DNA of 64,000 nt from Jiangella aurantiaca (lineage in GTDB: Bacteria > Actinomycetota > Actinomycetes > Jiangellales > Jiangellaceae). This document shows, piece after piece, positions 1-8,100 of the stretch. The position numbers and the translations under genes were made by a program. The stretch spans positions 248,001-312,000 of the forward strand of contig NZ_SMLB01000001.1 in the NCBI RefSeq assembly GCF_004349105.1. Direction: 5' to 3'. The notes under the pieces are model-generated. The model ran no database searches and was not told where the DNA came from. It worked only from the letters and a program-made list of their open reading frames with translations. The stretch's first letter is position 1. Each line of letters begins with the position of its first letter.

Positions 1-317
1 GAGAGCAGGATGACGTCGACGCCCTCGTCGACGAACGAGGTGAACGCGTCGATCTGGGACCGCTGGTCGAGGTTGGTCGCCGGCGCGTACTTCAGCTCGA
101 AGCCGGCCTCTTCGGTGAACGTGTCCTGCACGTTCGCCTCGTTCGCCTGCCGCCAGCCGCCTTCGGGGCCGACCGCGACGAAGCCGACCGTGACGAGGTC
201 GCCGCCGCCGTCGCCGCTGGTGCTGGTGTCATCGTCGCCTCCGCCGCATGCGGCGAGACCCAGGGCGAGTGCCCCGGTGACCGCGAAGGCCCGTGCGACT
301 CGTGGGATGCTGCGCAT
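1..317 (-). CDS. Sugar ABC transporter substrate-binding lipoprotein, YtfQ-like (5' part only)
   Basis: The first 105 residues of a periplasmic-binding-protein-type lipoprotein are present; the rest runs off the left edge. The start is ATG at 317 behind a strong AAGGAGGAG ribosome site. A lipobox (LGLAACGG, lipidated Cys about residue 24) is followed by a Gly/Asp/Ser linker and then VGFVAVGPEGGWR, which resembles the start of the galactofuranose-binding protein YtfQ family (VGFSQVGSESGWR in the enteric protein). It therefore likely delivers a furanose, pentose or hexose to an ABC importer outside the window. A LacI-type operator lies 82 bp upstream, and a LacI gene sits just upstream on the same strand, so control by that repressor is likely. 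The exact sugar cannot be read from this fragment; L-arabinose or a furanoside is an inference. Confidence 0.85.
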   Translation of the reverse strand, partial: MRSIPRVARAFAVTGALALGLAACGGGDDDTSTSGDGGGDLVTVGFVAVGPEGGWRQANEANVQDTFTEEAGFELKYAPATNLDQRSQIDAFTSFVDEGVDVILL

Positions 318-398
318 CGATCTCCTCCTTGAGACCCGTGCCTTCCGGCGTGGTTCGTGGGGCATGCCGACATAGACATGTCGGGAGAACGGGCGAGA

Positions 399-412
399 TG
401 TTACCGGGAACA
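399..412. promoter_or_regulatory. LacI-type operator, copy 1
   Basis: TGTTACCGGGAACA is an imperfect dyad (TGTT/AACA arms around a CCGG core) in the promoter of the YtfQ-like gene. The same 13-base core occurs in the promoter of the neighbouring LacI gene, and a close relative occurs before the GH127 gene. Confidence 0.7.
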
Positions 413-450
413 CCTAGGGTGCGCAAGATGTGAAATTTTACTGTTATCCG

Positions 451-1473
451 TCACATACTTCGAGGCCGGGCCGTCGATTCGCGCACGATGAGCTCCGGTG
501 CAATCCGCGAGCTCCGCTCGCTGCGGTCGCCCTCGAGCGCCGCGACGAGGAGCTCGACCACGAGCGTCCCCAGCGCGTGGAAGTCCTGCCGCACCGTCGT
601 GAGGGTGGGCAGGAAATGCCGCGACACCGAGAGGTCGTCGAACCCGACGACGCTGACGTCCTCGGGAACCCGGATGCCGCGGTCGCGGAAGCCGTGCAGG
701 ATGCCCAGCGCCATCTGGTCGTTCGCGGCGAAGATCGCGGTGAACGGCGGCAGTTCGTCGAAGGCGACCGCGAACTCGTACCCGGAGTCAGCCGACCAGT
801 CGCCGACGAACGCCGGCGGGATGTGCAGGCCGGCCTTCTTCAGGTGGGCGTGCCAGCCGCGCTCGCGCGCCCGCGCGTCCAGCCAGTCGAGCGGGCCGGC
901 GACGTGCACGATCTCGCGGTGGCCGAGGTCCATGAGGTGCTGGACGGCGAGCGTGGCGCCCAGGCGCTGGTCGACTGACGCGGTGAGGAAGTTGGCGTCG
1001 TCGTCGGCCTTGACGATCAGCGTCGGCAGGCCGTCGGTCAGCTCGCGCAGCACGTCGACGGAGGAGGCGCGCGGCGCGATGACGCAGAGCGCGTCGATGC
1101 CGTGCGCGGTCAGGTAGGACATGGCCTCGCGCGGCCGCACGCCGTCGTCGTCGGGGGAGGCGGCGACGGAGCTTACGGAGTAGCCGGCCTCGCGCGCGGC
1201 GTGCTCCACGGCGCGCAGCGTGCTGTCGGGTCCGATCTCGACCGGCCGGTCCACGATGACGCCGATGCGCCGCGACTTGCGGGTGGCCAACGCCCGGGCG
1301 GCGCTGTTGCGCTGGTAGTTGAGCTCCTCGACGACGCGCAGGACCTTCTCGCGGGTCTCCGGGCGGATGTTGGGGTGGTCGTTGAGGACGCGGGAGACGG
1401 TCATGTGCGAGACGCCGGCGAGGGACGCGATGGACCGCAGGTTCGGCTTGTCCTCCGAGTTCCCGGCGCTCAT
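451..1473 (-). CDS. LacI-family transcriptional repressor
   Basis: A 340-residue LacI/GalR repressor. An N-terminal helix-turn-helix at residues 11-32 (NLRSIASLAGVSHMTVSRVL) and a hinge helix region are followed by a periplasmic-binding-like effector domain with the family hallmarks GIRVPEDVSVVGFDD and LTTVRQD. I chose ATG at 1473 because GGGAGGGAAG stands directly upstream; an in-frame ATG 39 bp earlier lacks a comparable site. The gene lies upstream of the YtfQ-like sugar-binding gene on the same strand, and both promoters carry GTTACCGGGAACA, which suggests autoregulation plus control of the transporter. The ligand is probably the transported sugar or a metabolite of it. Confidence 0.92.
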   Translation of the reverse strand: MSAGNSEDKPNLRSIASLAGVSHMTVSRVLNDHPNIRPETREKVLRVVEELNYQRNSAARALATRKSRRIGVIVDRPVEIGPDSTLRAVEHAAREAGYSVSSVAASPDDDGVRPREAMSYLTAHGIDALCVIAPRASSVDVLRELTDGLPTLIVKADDDANFLTASVDQRLGATLAVQHLMDLGHREIVHVAGPLDWLDARARERGWHAHLKKAGLHIPPAFVGDWSADSGYEFAVAFDELPPFTAIFAANDQMALGILHGFRDRGIRVPEDVSVVGFDDLSVSRHFLPTLTTVRQDFHALGTLVVELLVAALEGDRSERSSRIAPELIVRESTARPRSM

Positions 1474-1537
1474 CTTCCCTCCCACGCTCGGCACGACGCA
1501 CCGCGGCGGCACAGTGCCGGGACTCCGGCCGACGTGA

Positions 1538-1551
1538 CGTTACCGGGAACA
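1538..1551. promoter_or_regulatory. LacI-type operator, copy 2 (autoregulatory)
   Basis: CGTTACCGGGAACA lies 64 bp upstream of the LacI start codon and is identical to copy 1 except for its first base. This fits a repressor controlling its own gene. Confidence 0.65.
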
Positions 1552-1601
1552 TAGCGCACGCGACAATCCCGCGTTGCCGCGACGCGCCTACGGGAAAAGG
1601 T

Positions 1602-1639
1602 GAAGCGGCTGGTCAGTGGGGACTCTGACCAGCCGCTTC
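1602..1639. terminator. Perfect 15-bp hairpin
   Basis: GAAGCGGCTGGTCAG pairs perfectly with CTGACCAGCCGCTTC around an 8-nt loop. It has no clear T-tract, as is common for actinobacterial terminators. It lies downstream of the minus-strand LuxR-type gene and of the small ORF at 1684-1845, and upstream of the LacI promoter, so it probably insulates LacI. Confidence 0.6.
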
Positions 1640-1683
1640 GCGTGCCGTGACGGCCGGCGAGCGATGTCAGCCGGCGCCACTCC

Positions 1684-1845
1684 TCACACTGGAAGCCAGC
1701 CGTTGTCGTCGTCAGGATCGCTGCCGGCGGCGGTCGGCTCCGCGTCCGGCCCGGCCGTCGCGGCGGCGCCGTCGGGCTCGTTCGGAGACCCGTCGGAGCC
1801 GCGGCGGCGCTGCGGAGTGAGCTGGGAGCCGGGGCTGTCCTCCAT
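1684..1845 (-). CDS. Possible small acidic protein (53 aa)
   Basis: A 54-codon frame starts with ATG at 1845 and ends just before the 1602-1639 hairpin. The product is low in complexity and rich in Gly, Pro, Ala, Asp and Arg, and ends in DPDDDNGWLPV. It starts 49 bp downstream of the LuxR-type gene on the same strand, and a terminator-like hairpin after it makes transcription plausible. The ribosome site is weak (GGACGTC) and I recognise no family. It could be a chance frame in GC-rich DNA. Confidence 0.3.
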   Translation of the reverse strand: MEDSPGSQLTPQRRRGSDGSPNEPDGAAATAGPDAEPTAAGSDPDDDNGWLPV

Positions 1846-1894
1846 GACGTCCAGCCTGGTCGCCGTGGCCGCCCGCAGCTATGCCCAGTTTCGG

Positions 1895-4798
1895 TCAATT
1901 TTGGTCGAGCTGGTGTGCGATGGCGGCCCGGGACCGGACCCCGAGCTTGCGCATCGCCGTGGTGATGTGCCGGGCGACGGTGTTGACCGACAGGTAGAGC
2001 TCGGCGGCGATCTCCTTGTTCGACCGGCCCTTGGCCGCCAGCTCGGCGACCTCCCGTTCCCGCGGCGACAGCTGCGAGCCGTAACCGCGCCGGCCGCCGC
2101 GGTGGCGGGCCGGGACGGAGAGCCCGTGCCGGCGGGCGGCCGACGTGGCGCGGCCGGCGTCCCACTCGGCGCCGAGGTCGCGGTAGGCGGCCAGCGCGGC
2201 CAGCAGCGCCGCACCCGCGTCCGGCGCGGACGGCCACGACGTGAGCAGCGCGGTCGCCGCGAGCTCGCGGGCCTGGGCCGCCTCGTACGGCGCGCGCAGC
2301 GGTGCGTAGCGTGCGGCCGCCGCAGCGAACCGGTCCGCCGCACCGGCGGGGTCGTCGCGGCCGAGCCGGACGAAGCCCTCCGCGTGCGCCAGGGCCGCCG
2401 GCGCCAGTGGCGCGTCCAGCCCGTCGATGCGGGCGGCGAACGACCGCACCGTCCGCTCCGCCTCGGCCGGACGTCCCGCCGCGACCATTGCCTCGGCGAC
2501 GGCCGGCAGCACCCGGACGGCTGGGGCGAGCACGCCCTTCGGCTCGGCGGCGGCCAACAGGCGGCGACCGCGGTCGAGGACGGTGTCCGCCTCACCCCGG
2601 GCGACGGCGAGCCGGAACAGCGCCGCGGCCGGGATCGGCAGCAGGTCGAACCCGCTCAGCTCGTCGGCCAGGTCGACCGCCGCGGTCAACGCGGCGGCCG
2701 CGCCGTCGAGGTCGCCGCGGGCGAGCGCCAGGCACGCCGCGGCCGCCTCGCCGTCGATGCGGGCGCGGGGGTTGCCGGCCAGCTCGTCCATGAGGACGGC
2801 GGCGTCGTCGGCCAGTCCGTCCCACGAGCCCTGGCAGTAGCGCAGCAGCACCAGTCCGGAGCGCAGGCTGCGTTCCATACGCGTCTCGATGCGCGCGCCC
2901 TCGCCGCCGGCCGCCGCCGTCAACCCGGCCGTCAGGAGCCGGTCGGCCAGCTCGTGGTGGCCGGCGTACGTCGCCTGGGTGCCGATGGACCAGTACGCGT
3001 TGATCTCGCGGCGATGGTGCGGGTCGCCGCCGGTCTGCCGCTCGACCCGGCCGGCGGTGTCGCGCCACGCGGGGTCGCCGGTCGGCACCTGCACCATGGC
3101 GATCTTCCCGAGCAGGAACACCTGGAACGCGTGGTCGGGGATCTCGGGCACGACCGTCAATGCGCGCCGCAGCCAGGCGCGGTGCTCGGCCGGGTCGCCG
3201 TCGCCGGCCATCGGGATACCGAGGACCACCATGGCCCACGCCTTGAGGTCCGGCCGGTGGTCCAGGTCGGCGACGGCGTCGGCGAACAGCTGGTGGGCCC
3301 GGAGCAGTTCGGAGCCGGCGTCGTGCAGCAGCCCACCGAGGCGGAACCGCAGCTCGCCGCGGACGGGCGCCGGCAGGTCGTCCTCTTCGAGAACGGCGCT
3401 GAGCAGGTGGGCGGCGTCCTGCGCCCGGCCGGCCTCGACGGCGGCCTCGCCGAGCAGGACGGCCAGCCGGCCACGCCGCTCCGGCGAGGCCGGCGCGTGC
3501 CGCAGGACGTCCTCGAGGATCCGGACCGCCTCGGCGTCGTTGCTCAGCTCGAACGCCTGCTCGGCGGCCCGTTCGGCGGCGGCCACCCACTCGTCCAGCC
3601 GGCCGGCATGGCGTAGGTGGTGGGCCAGCTGCCCGGCCGGTGCAGGGGCGGCGGCCGCGAGCTCCGTCGCCGCCCGGTCGTGCAGCAGCAGCCGGCGTGG
3701 GCCGGCGAGTTCCTCGTACACGGCCTGCGCCGCCAGCGGGTGCCGGAACCCCAGCGCGTCGCCGTGCTCGGCCAGCACCCCGGACTCCAGCGCCTCGCCG
3801 ACGGCGTGCAGCGCCTCGGCGCGCTCCAGCGGCGCCGTCGCGACCAGCAAGGAGAGTGGAACCGGCACCTGCAGGACGGCGGCCGCCTCGGCCACCTGCC
3901 GGGCGGCGCCGCCGAGCCGGGCGACGCGCTCGAGCACCGAGTCGCGGATCCGGGTCGGGACGTCCAGCTCGTCCAGTGCTCGCCGCGCCCACCCGCCGCC
4001 GCGCCGCTGGACCAGTGTGCCGCGTTCCTGGAGCAGCGCCACCAGCTCCTCGACGGCGAACGGCAGGCCGGACGTGCGCTCGCACAGGTACGACGCGAAC
4101 TCGCCGGACACGGCGTCCACGCCGATGATGGACGCCGCCAGCGCACCGACGTCGGCCGGGCCGAGCGGCGCCAGCGTCACGTTGGCCAGGCCGGTCCCCG
4201 CGGGCAGGCCGGCGGCGAGCGCCCGGACGCGCGGATCGACCGACTCCGGCCGGTAGGTCACGACCACCGAGAGCTCCGGCAGCGACTCCGCGAGCAGGTA
4301 GCCGACGAAGTCGCCGGTCTGCTCCTCGGCCCAGTGCAGGTCCTCGAGGATCAGGACGGCGGGCCCGGCCGACGCGAACACGTCGACGAAGCCGCGGAAC
4401 ACCCGGTGGCGCTCGGCGGCGCGGTCGCCGAGCGGTTCCGGCGCCGGTGGCAGGACGTGCCCCAGCTCCGGCAGGAACGGCCGCAGCGCACCGGCCACGG
4501 GCGACAGGTCCAGGTCGCCGAGATCGTCGCCGAGCCCGCGCACCGCCTCGATGACCGGGCCGAGCGGGAACGGCTCGCGCAGCGCATGGCAGCGGCCCGG
4601 GAGCGGACGCCGCCCGGCCCGCGTCGCCGCGGCGGCCAGCTCGCTGACCAGCCGGGTCTTCCCGATGCCGGCCTCACCGGCGATGACGACGAGTGCGGGG
4701 GAGGCAATGACGGCCTCGACGGCCCGGCGCAGCTCACCGTCACGGCCGACGATGGCCGGCGCGACCAGCCGGTGCGGAGCGTCGCTCGTCTCAGCCAT
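1895..4798 (-). CDS. LuxR-family regulator with N-terminal AAA-type ATPase (LAL-like)
   Basis: A large 968-residue regulator of the LAL/MalT-like kind. Walker A is GEAGIGKTRL (residues 41-50); a Walker B-type VLILEDLHWAEE follows near residue 150. A long helical, TPR-like Ala/Leu-rich middle comes next, and the C terminus is a LuxR helix-turn-helix (LSPREREVAELAAKGRSNKE). The start at 4798 (MAETSDAPH) places the conserved ATPase near the N terminus; longer readings would run into the 140-bp intergenic repeat. The ribosome site is weak. Proteins of this build are ATP-dependent activators that sense a small molecule or protein through the central repeats. The target is unknown, and the gene stands alone between other units. 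Confidence 0.9.
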   Translation of the reverse strand: MAETSDAPHRLVAPAIVGRDGELRRAVEAVIASPALVVIAGEAGIGKTRLVSELAAAATRAGRRPLPGRCHALREPFPLGPVIEAVRGLGDDLGDLDLSPVAGALRPFLPELGHVLPPAPEPLGDRAAERHRVFRGFVDVFASAGPAVLILEDLHWAEEQTGDFVGYLLAESLPELSVVVTYRPESVDPRVRALAAGLPAGTGLANVTLAPLGPADVGALAASIIGVDAVSGEFASYLCERTSGLPFAVEELVALLQERGTLVQRRGGGWARRALDELDVPTRIRDSVLERVARLGGAARQVAEAAAVLQVPVPLSLLVATAPLERAEALHAVGEALESGVLAEHGDALGFRHPLAAQAVYEELAGPRRLLLHDRAATELAAAAPAPAGQLAHHLRHAGRLDEWVAAAERAAEQAFELSNDAEAVRILEDVLRHAPASPERRGRLAVLLGEAAVEAGRAQDAAHLLSAVLEEDDLPAPVRGELRFRLGGLLHDAGSELLRAHQLFADAVADLDHRPDLKAWAMVVLGIPMAGDGDPAEHRAWLRRALTVVPEIPDHAFQVFLLGKIAMVQVPTGDPAWRDTAGRVERQTGGDPHHRREINAYWSIGTQATYAGHHELADRLLTAGLTAAAGGEGARIETRMERSLRSGLVLLRYCQGSWDGLADDAAVLMDELAGNPRARIDGEAAAACLALARGDLDGAAAALTAAVDLADELSGFDLLPIPAAALFRLAVARGEADTVLDRGRRLLAAAEPKGVLAPAVRVLPAVAEAMVAAGRPAEAERTVRSFAARIDGLDAPLAPAALAHAEGFVRLGRDDPAGAADRFAAAAARYAPLRAPYEAAQARELAATALLTSWPSAPDAGAALLAALAAYRDLGAEWDAGRATSAARRHGLSVPARHRGGRRGYGSQLSPREREVAELAAKGRSNKEIAAELYLSVNTVARHITTAMRKLGVRSRAAIAHQLDQN

Positions 4799-4894
4799 GC
4801 CGTCCAGGCCCTCGGGTCGGAAATGCCGGGAGCATATCGCAGCCTCCGCGGCCAAGAACGGGGCAGCTGTCAGGGGACGGGGGAGTCTGGCGAC

Positions 4895-5034
4895 GGGCGA
4901 GGCGTCGCCGGTCCTCCACGGCGTCCACGTGGTGAGATTTCGCCACGATCTGGGGCACGTCACCACGTCTTCTGGAGCCTCACCACGCCTGCAATCGTGG
5001 TGAGGGTGCAGACATCCTGGTGATGTAGGCGATC
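4895..5034. repeat. 140-bp dispersed repeat, copy 1
   Basis: This stretch matches 45186-45325 over its full 140 bases with 8 differences by hand alignment and no gaps. It is rich in the words CACCACG and CGTGGTG and contains a small hairpin, CACCACG-(8 nt)-CGTGGTG. It lies between the LuxR-type gene (5' side) and the 3' end of the giant subtilase gene. Confidence 0.85.
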
Positions 5035-5076
5035 TGACGCGTCGACCCACGGAAGCCGCAGGAGAGCCCGAAATGA

Positions 5077-5108
5077 GGGCGTCACCACCTCGGCGGGTGG
5101 CGACGCCC
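5077..5108. terminator. Hairpin terminator after the giant subtilase
   Basis: GGGCGTCACCACC and GGTGGCGACGCCC form a 13-bp stem with one mismatch around a 6-nt loop, starting 18 bp after the stop codon of the minus-strand protease gene. Confidence 0.7.
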
Positions 5109-5126
5109 TGGTGATCGGAAGCTCCG

Positions 5127-8100
5127 TCAGCGCCGGTCCGGCCCCCGGATCTCGCCGCGCGGGAACACCGTCACCGGTGCGGAGCAGGCGTCCGTCCCGG
5201 CCGCACAGACGCGATAGGTGAACGCCTCGCCGATCCGCGGCCGGCCGATCTGGTCGACGTGCGCCCCGGTGTTCGCGACCGTAGCCACGACCAGGCCGTC
5301 GCGTTCGACGTCGACCCGTTCGGCGTCGATCCCGGTCCAGGTCAGCCGGCCGTACCAGATGCCGCGCTGGAGATACGTCTCCACGGACAGTTCCGGCTCG
5401 CCCGGCTCGCCGACGGTGAGGCGCACCGGTACGGGGGTGACCGGCGCCGCCGGGTCGTCGCTGGCGACGCACAGATGGGCGGCGTACTCGCCCGGCGCCA
5501 GCCCGGCCGCGTCCAGCGTGACCGTGGCCGTCCCGTTCTCGCCGGGCGCGACGGTGCCCGACGCCGGGTCCGCGCCCAGCCAGTCGGGCAGCTCGCACCG
5601 GATCGGCTCGCGCGGCGTCCCGTCGACGGCCATCACCAGGTGCGCGTCGGGGAACCCGAGGCTCTCCATGGTGACGGGGTTCGGCGCGCCGCAGTCGTCG
5701 GCGGAGATGTAGGACGGCCCGGTCTGGCCGGCGCTGTTCGCCCCCGGCACGACGGCGCCGACGTTCAGCAGATCCGGCGTCGCCACCTCCAGGACCAGCG
5801 TCGCGCCGGCCGGGACCCGCGTCGACACCGGCACGCTGACCAGCGTCTCCGCGGCGTCCTCGAGGGTGACCGTCTCCGACGCCAGCCGGGTGAGGTTGAC
5901 GTACTCGAACGGCCCGTCCAGCGTGTAGAGGTTCACCGTCAGGTCCGCCGACGGCGTCACCAGCTGCAGGCCGAAGGTGACCTCGGAGACGTCGAACGCG
6001 CCCTCGATGCCGAAGTCGGCCAGCGTGAAGGTGCGCAGGAACCGGTTCGCGCGGGTGGTGCCGGTCTGGTTGCTCGCGCACACCGGCACCCCGCTCTCGA
6101 CCACTTCCATCGAGGCGGAGTGGGTGAGCCGGACGGTGCCGGTGGCGGGCGCAGCAGGGCCGTCCTCCGTGACCGCCGACGTCCCCTCATCACCGAGCGA
6201 CGTGGCCCACCCGTCGGTGGCTGCGGCCGGCGGCACCGCCGCCGGTCCCGACTCGACGACGGTGGTCGTCCCGGCCGGGCGGAGCGGGCCCGACAGCGTG
6301 CTGGCGGCGTCGATATCCCAGTGCAGGTCGCGCTCGCCGGCGTTGCCGATGGTCAGTTCCTGTGCGGTGCTGCCGCCCGCCGCCACGTCCGCCGCCAGCT
6401 CGCCGGGCTCGACGGTGATCGACGGCGGCGCCGGAGCGTCCGCGCCCGGCACGAACACGTAGGCCGCGCCCTGGTCGGCCACGTCGCCGACATGCGCGTT
6501 CGGGGCACCGGCCAGCACGTCGTCGCCCGACACGGCTACCGCGGTGCCCAGGTGGTCGCCCTGCGCGGTGTCCGATCCGAGCAGCACCCGCTGCTGCGTC
6601 CAGCCGTCGCCGTCGCGGACGAACACGACCGCGGCACCCTTGCGGAGGTCGACGCCGGCGGTGCGGCCGCGGTACGGCGCGCCGACCACGACGGTGCCGC
6701 GGTCGATGCCGACGGACCAGCCGAACCGGTCGTTGACGTGCGTGCCGGTGGACGTCAGCTTGGCCTGCTCGGACCACGCGTCGTCGCGGCCCTCGTAGAC
6801 GTAGACGGCGCCGTGGCTCTGGACCCAGTCCAGGCCTGGGCCGCCGGCGCCGACCACCGCGGTGCCGCGGTCGAGGCCGACGGAGGTGCCGAACGCCAGC
6901 TCTGGGGCGGGGTCGGACGGCAGCAGCGTCGCCCGCTCGGCCCAGCCGTCGCCGTCGTCGGTGAACACGTACGCCGCGCCCTGCCGGAAGACGCCGCGCG
7001 CGGTGGTGTTCGGCGCCCCGACCAGCAGGGTCGTGCCGTCGAGGCTCACCGACGAGCCGAAGTTCCCGAACGACGACACCCCCGAGCCGGCCAGCCGCGG
7101 CCCGGCGGTCCAGGCGTCGCCGTCACGGGTGAAGATCTGGACGACACCCGCGGCGTTGTCGTCGCCGAGGTGCTCGCCCGGCGCGCCGGCCGCGACGGTG
7201 TCGCCGTCGACGGCCACCGAGTAGCCCAGTTCCGCGCCCCAGCGCACGTCGTTCGTGCTGAGCTTGGCCTGCTGGGTCCAGGTGCCGCCGTCGCGGACGA
7301 ACACGTACGCCGCGCCAGGCCGCGAGCCGTCGAACGAGGCGCCCGTCGCGCCGACCACGATCGTGTCGCCGTCGATGGCCACCGACCGGCCGAACACCAT
7401 GCCCCAGTCGCGCTCGCCGTCGGGCAGCAGCGTCGCCTGCCGCTCCCAGCCGTCACCGGACCGCGTGTAGACGTAGGCCGCGCCGGAGGCGCCGAACTCG
7501 TCGACGTCGGCCTGCGACGCGCCCACCACCGCGGTGTCGCCGTCGATCGCGACCGCGTTGCCGAGCTGGTCGTCGGCCAGGCCGTCGGCGGTCAGGCGGG
7601 TCTGGGCGGCGTCGCCGGTCAGGCCGGTGTCGCCGATGACGGTGACCGCCAGTGGCACCGTGGTCAGCTCGTCGTCGGGGTCATTGGTGCGCAGGCAGAG
7701 CAGCCCGGTCCGCGTGCCCGGCCGCAGCCCGGTGGAGTCGACCGTCAGGTCCAGCCGCCCGGTCGCGTCCGGCGCGACGGTGCCCGCCAGCGGGGCGACG
7801 TCGAGCCAGGGCAGCTCGCCGGGCGCGGCGCACGCCGGTGCCTCCGTCGTGCCGACGACATTCATGACCAGGTGGACCCACGGGTAGCCCACGGCGCCGA
7901 GGTCGGCCGGCTCGGTGACGCCGCAGCCCGGCGCGGTGAGGTACGTCGGGGCGCTCTGCCCGGCGCGGTTGGTGCCCGGCCAGAACCCGCCGACGCCGCT
8001 CAGGTCCGGCGCCGACACCTCGACCACCAGCGTCGCGCCGGCCGGGATCACGCCGGTGACGGGCACGGTGGCGAGCGTCTGCCGCTGCGGCTGCAGGGTC

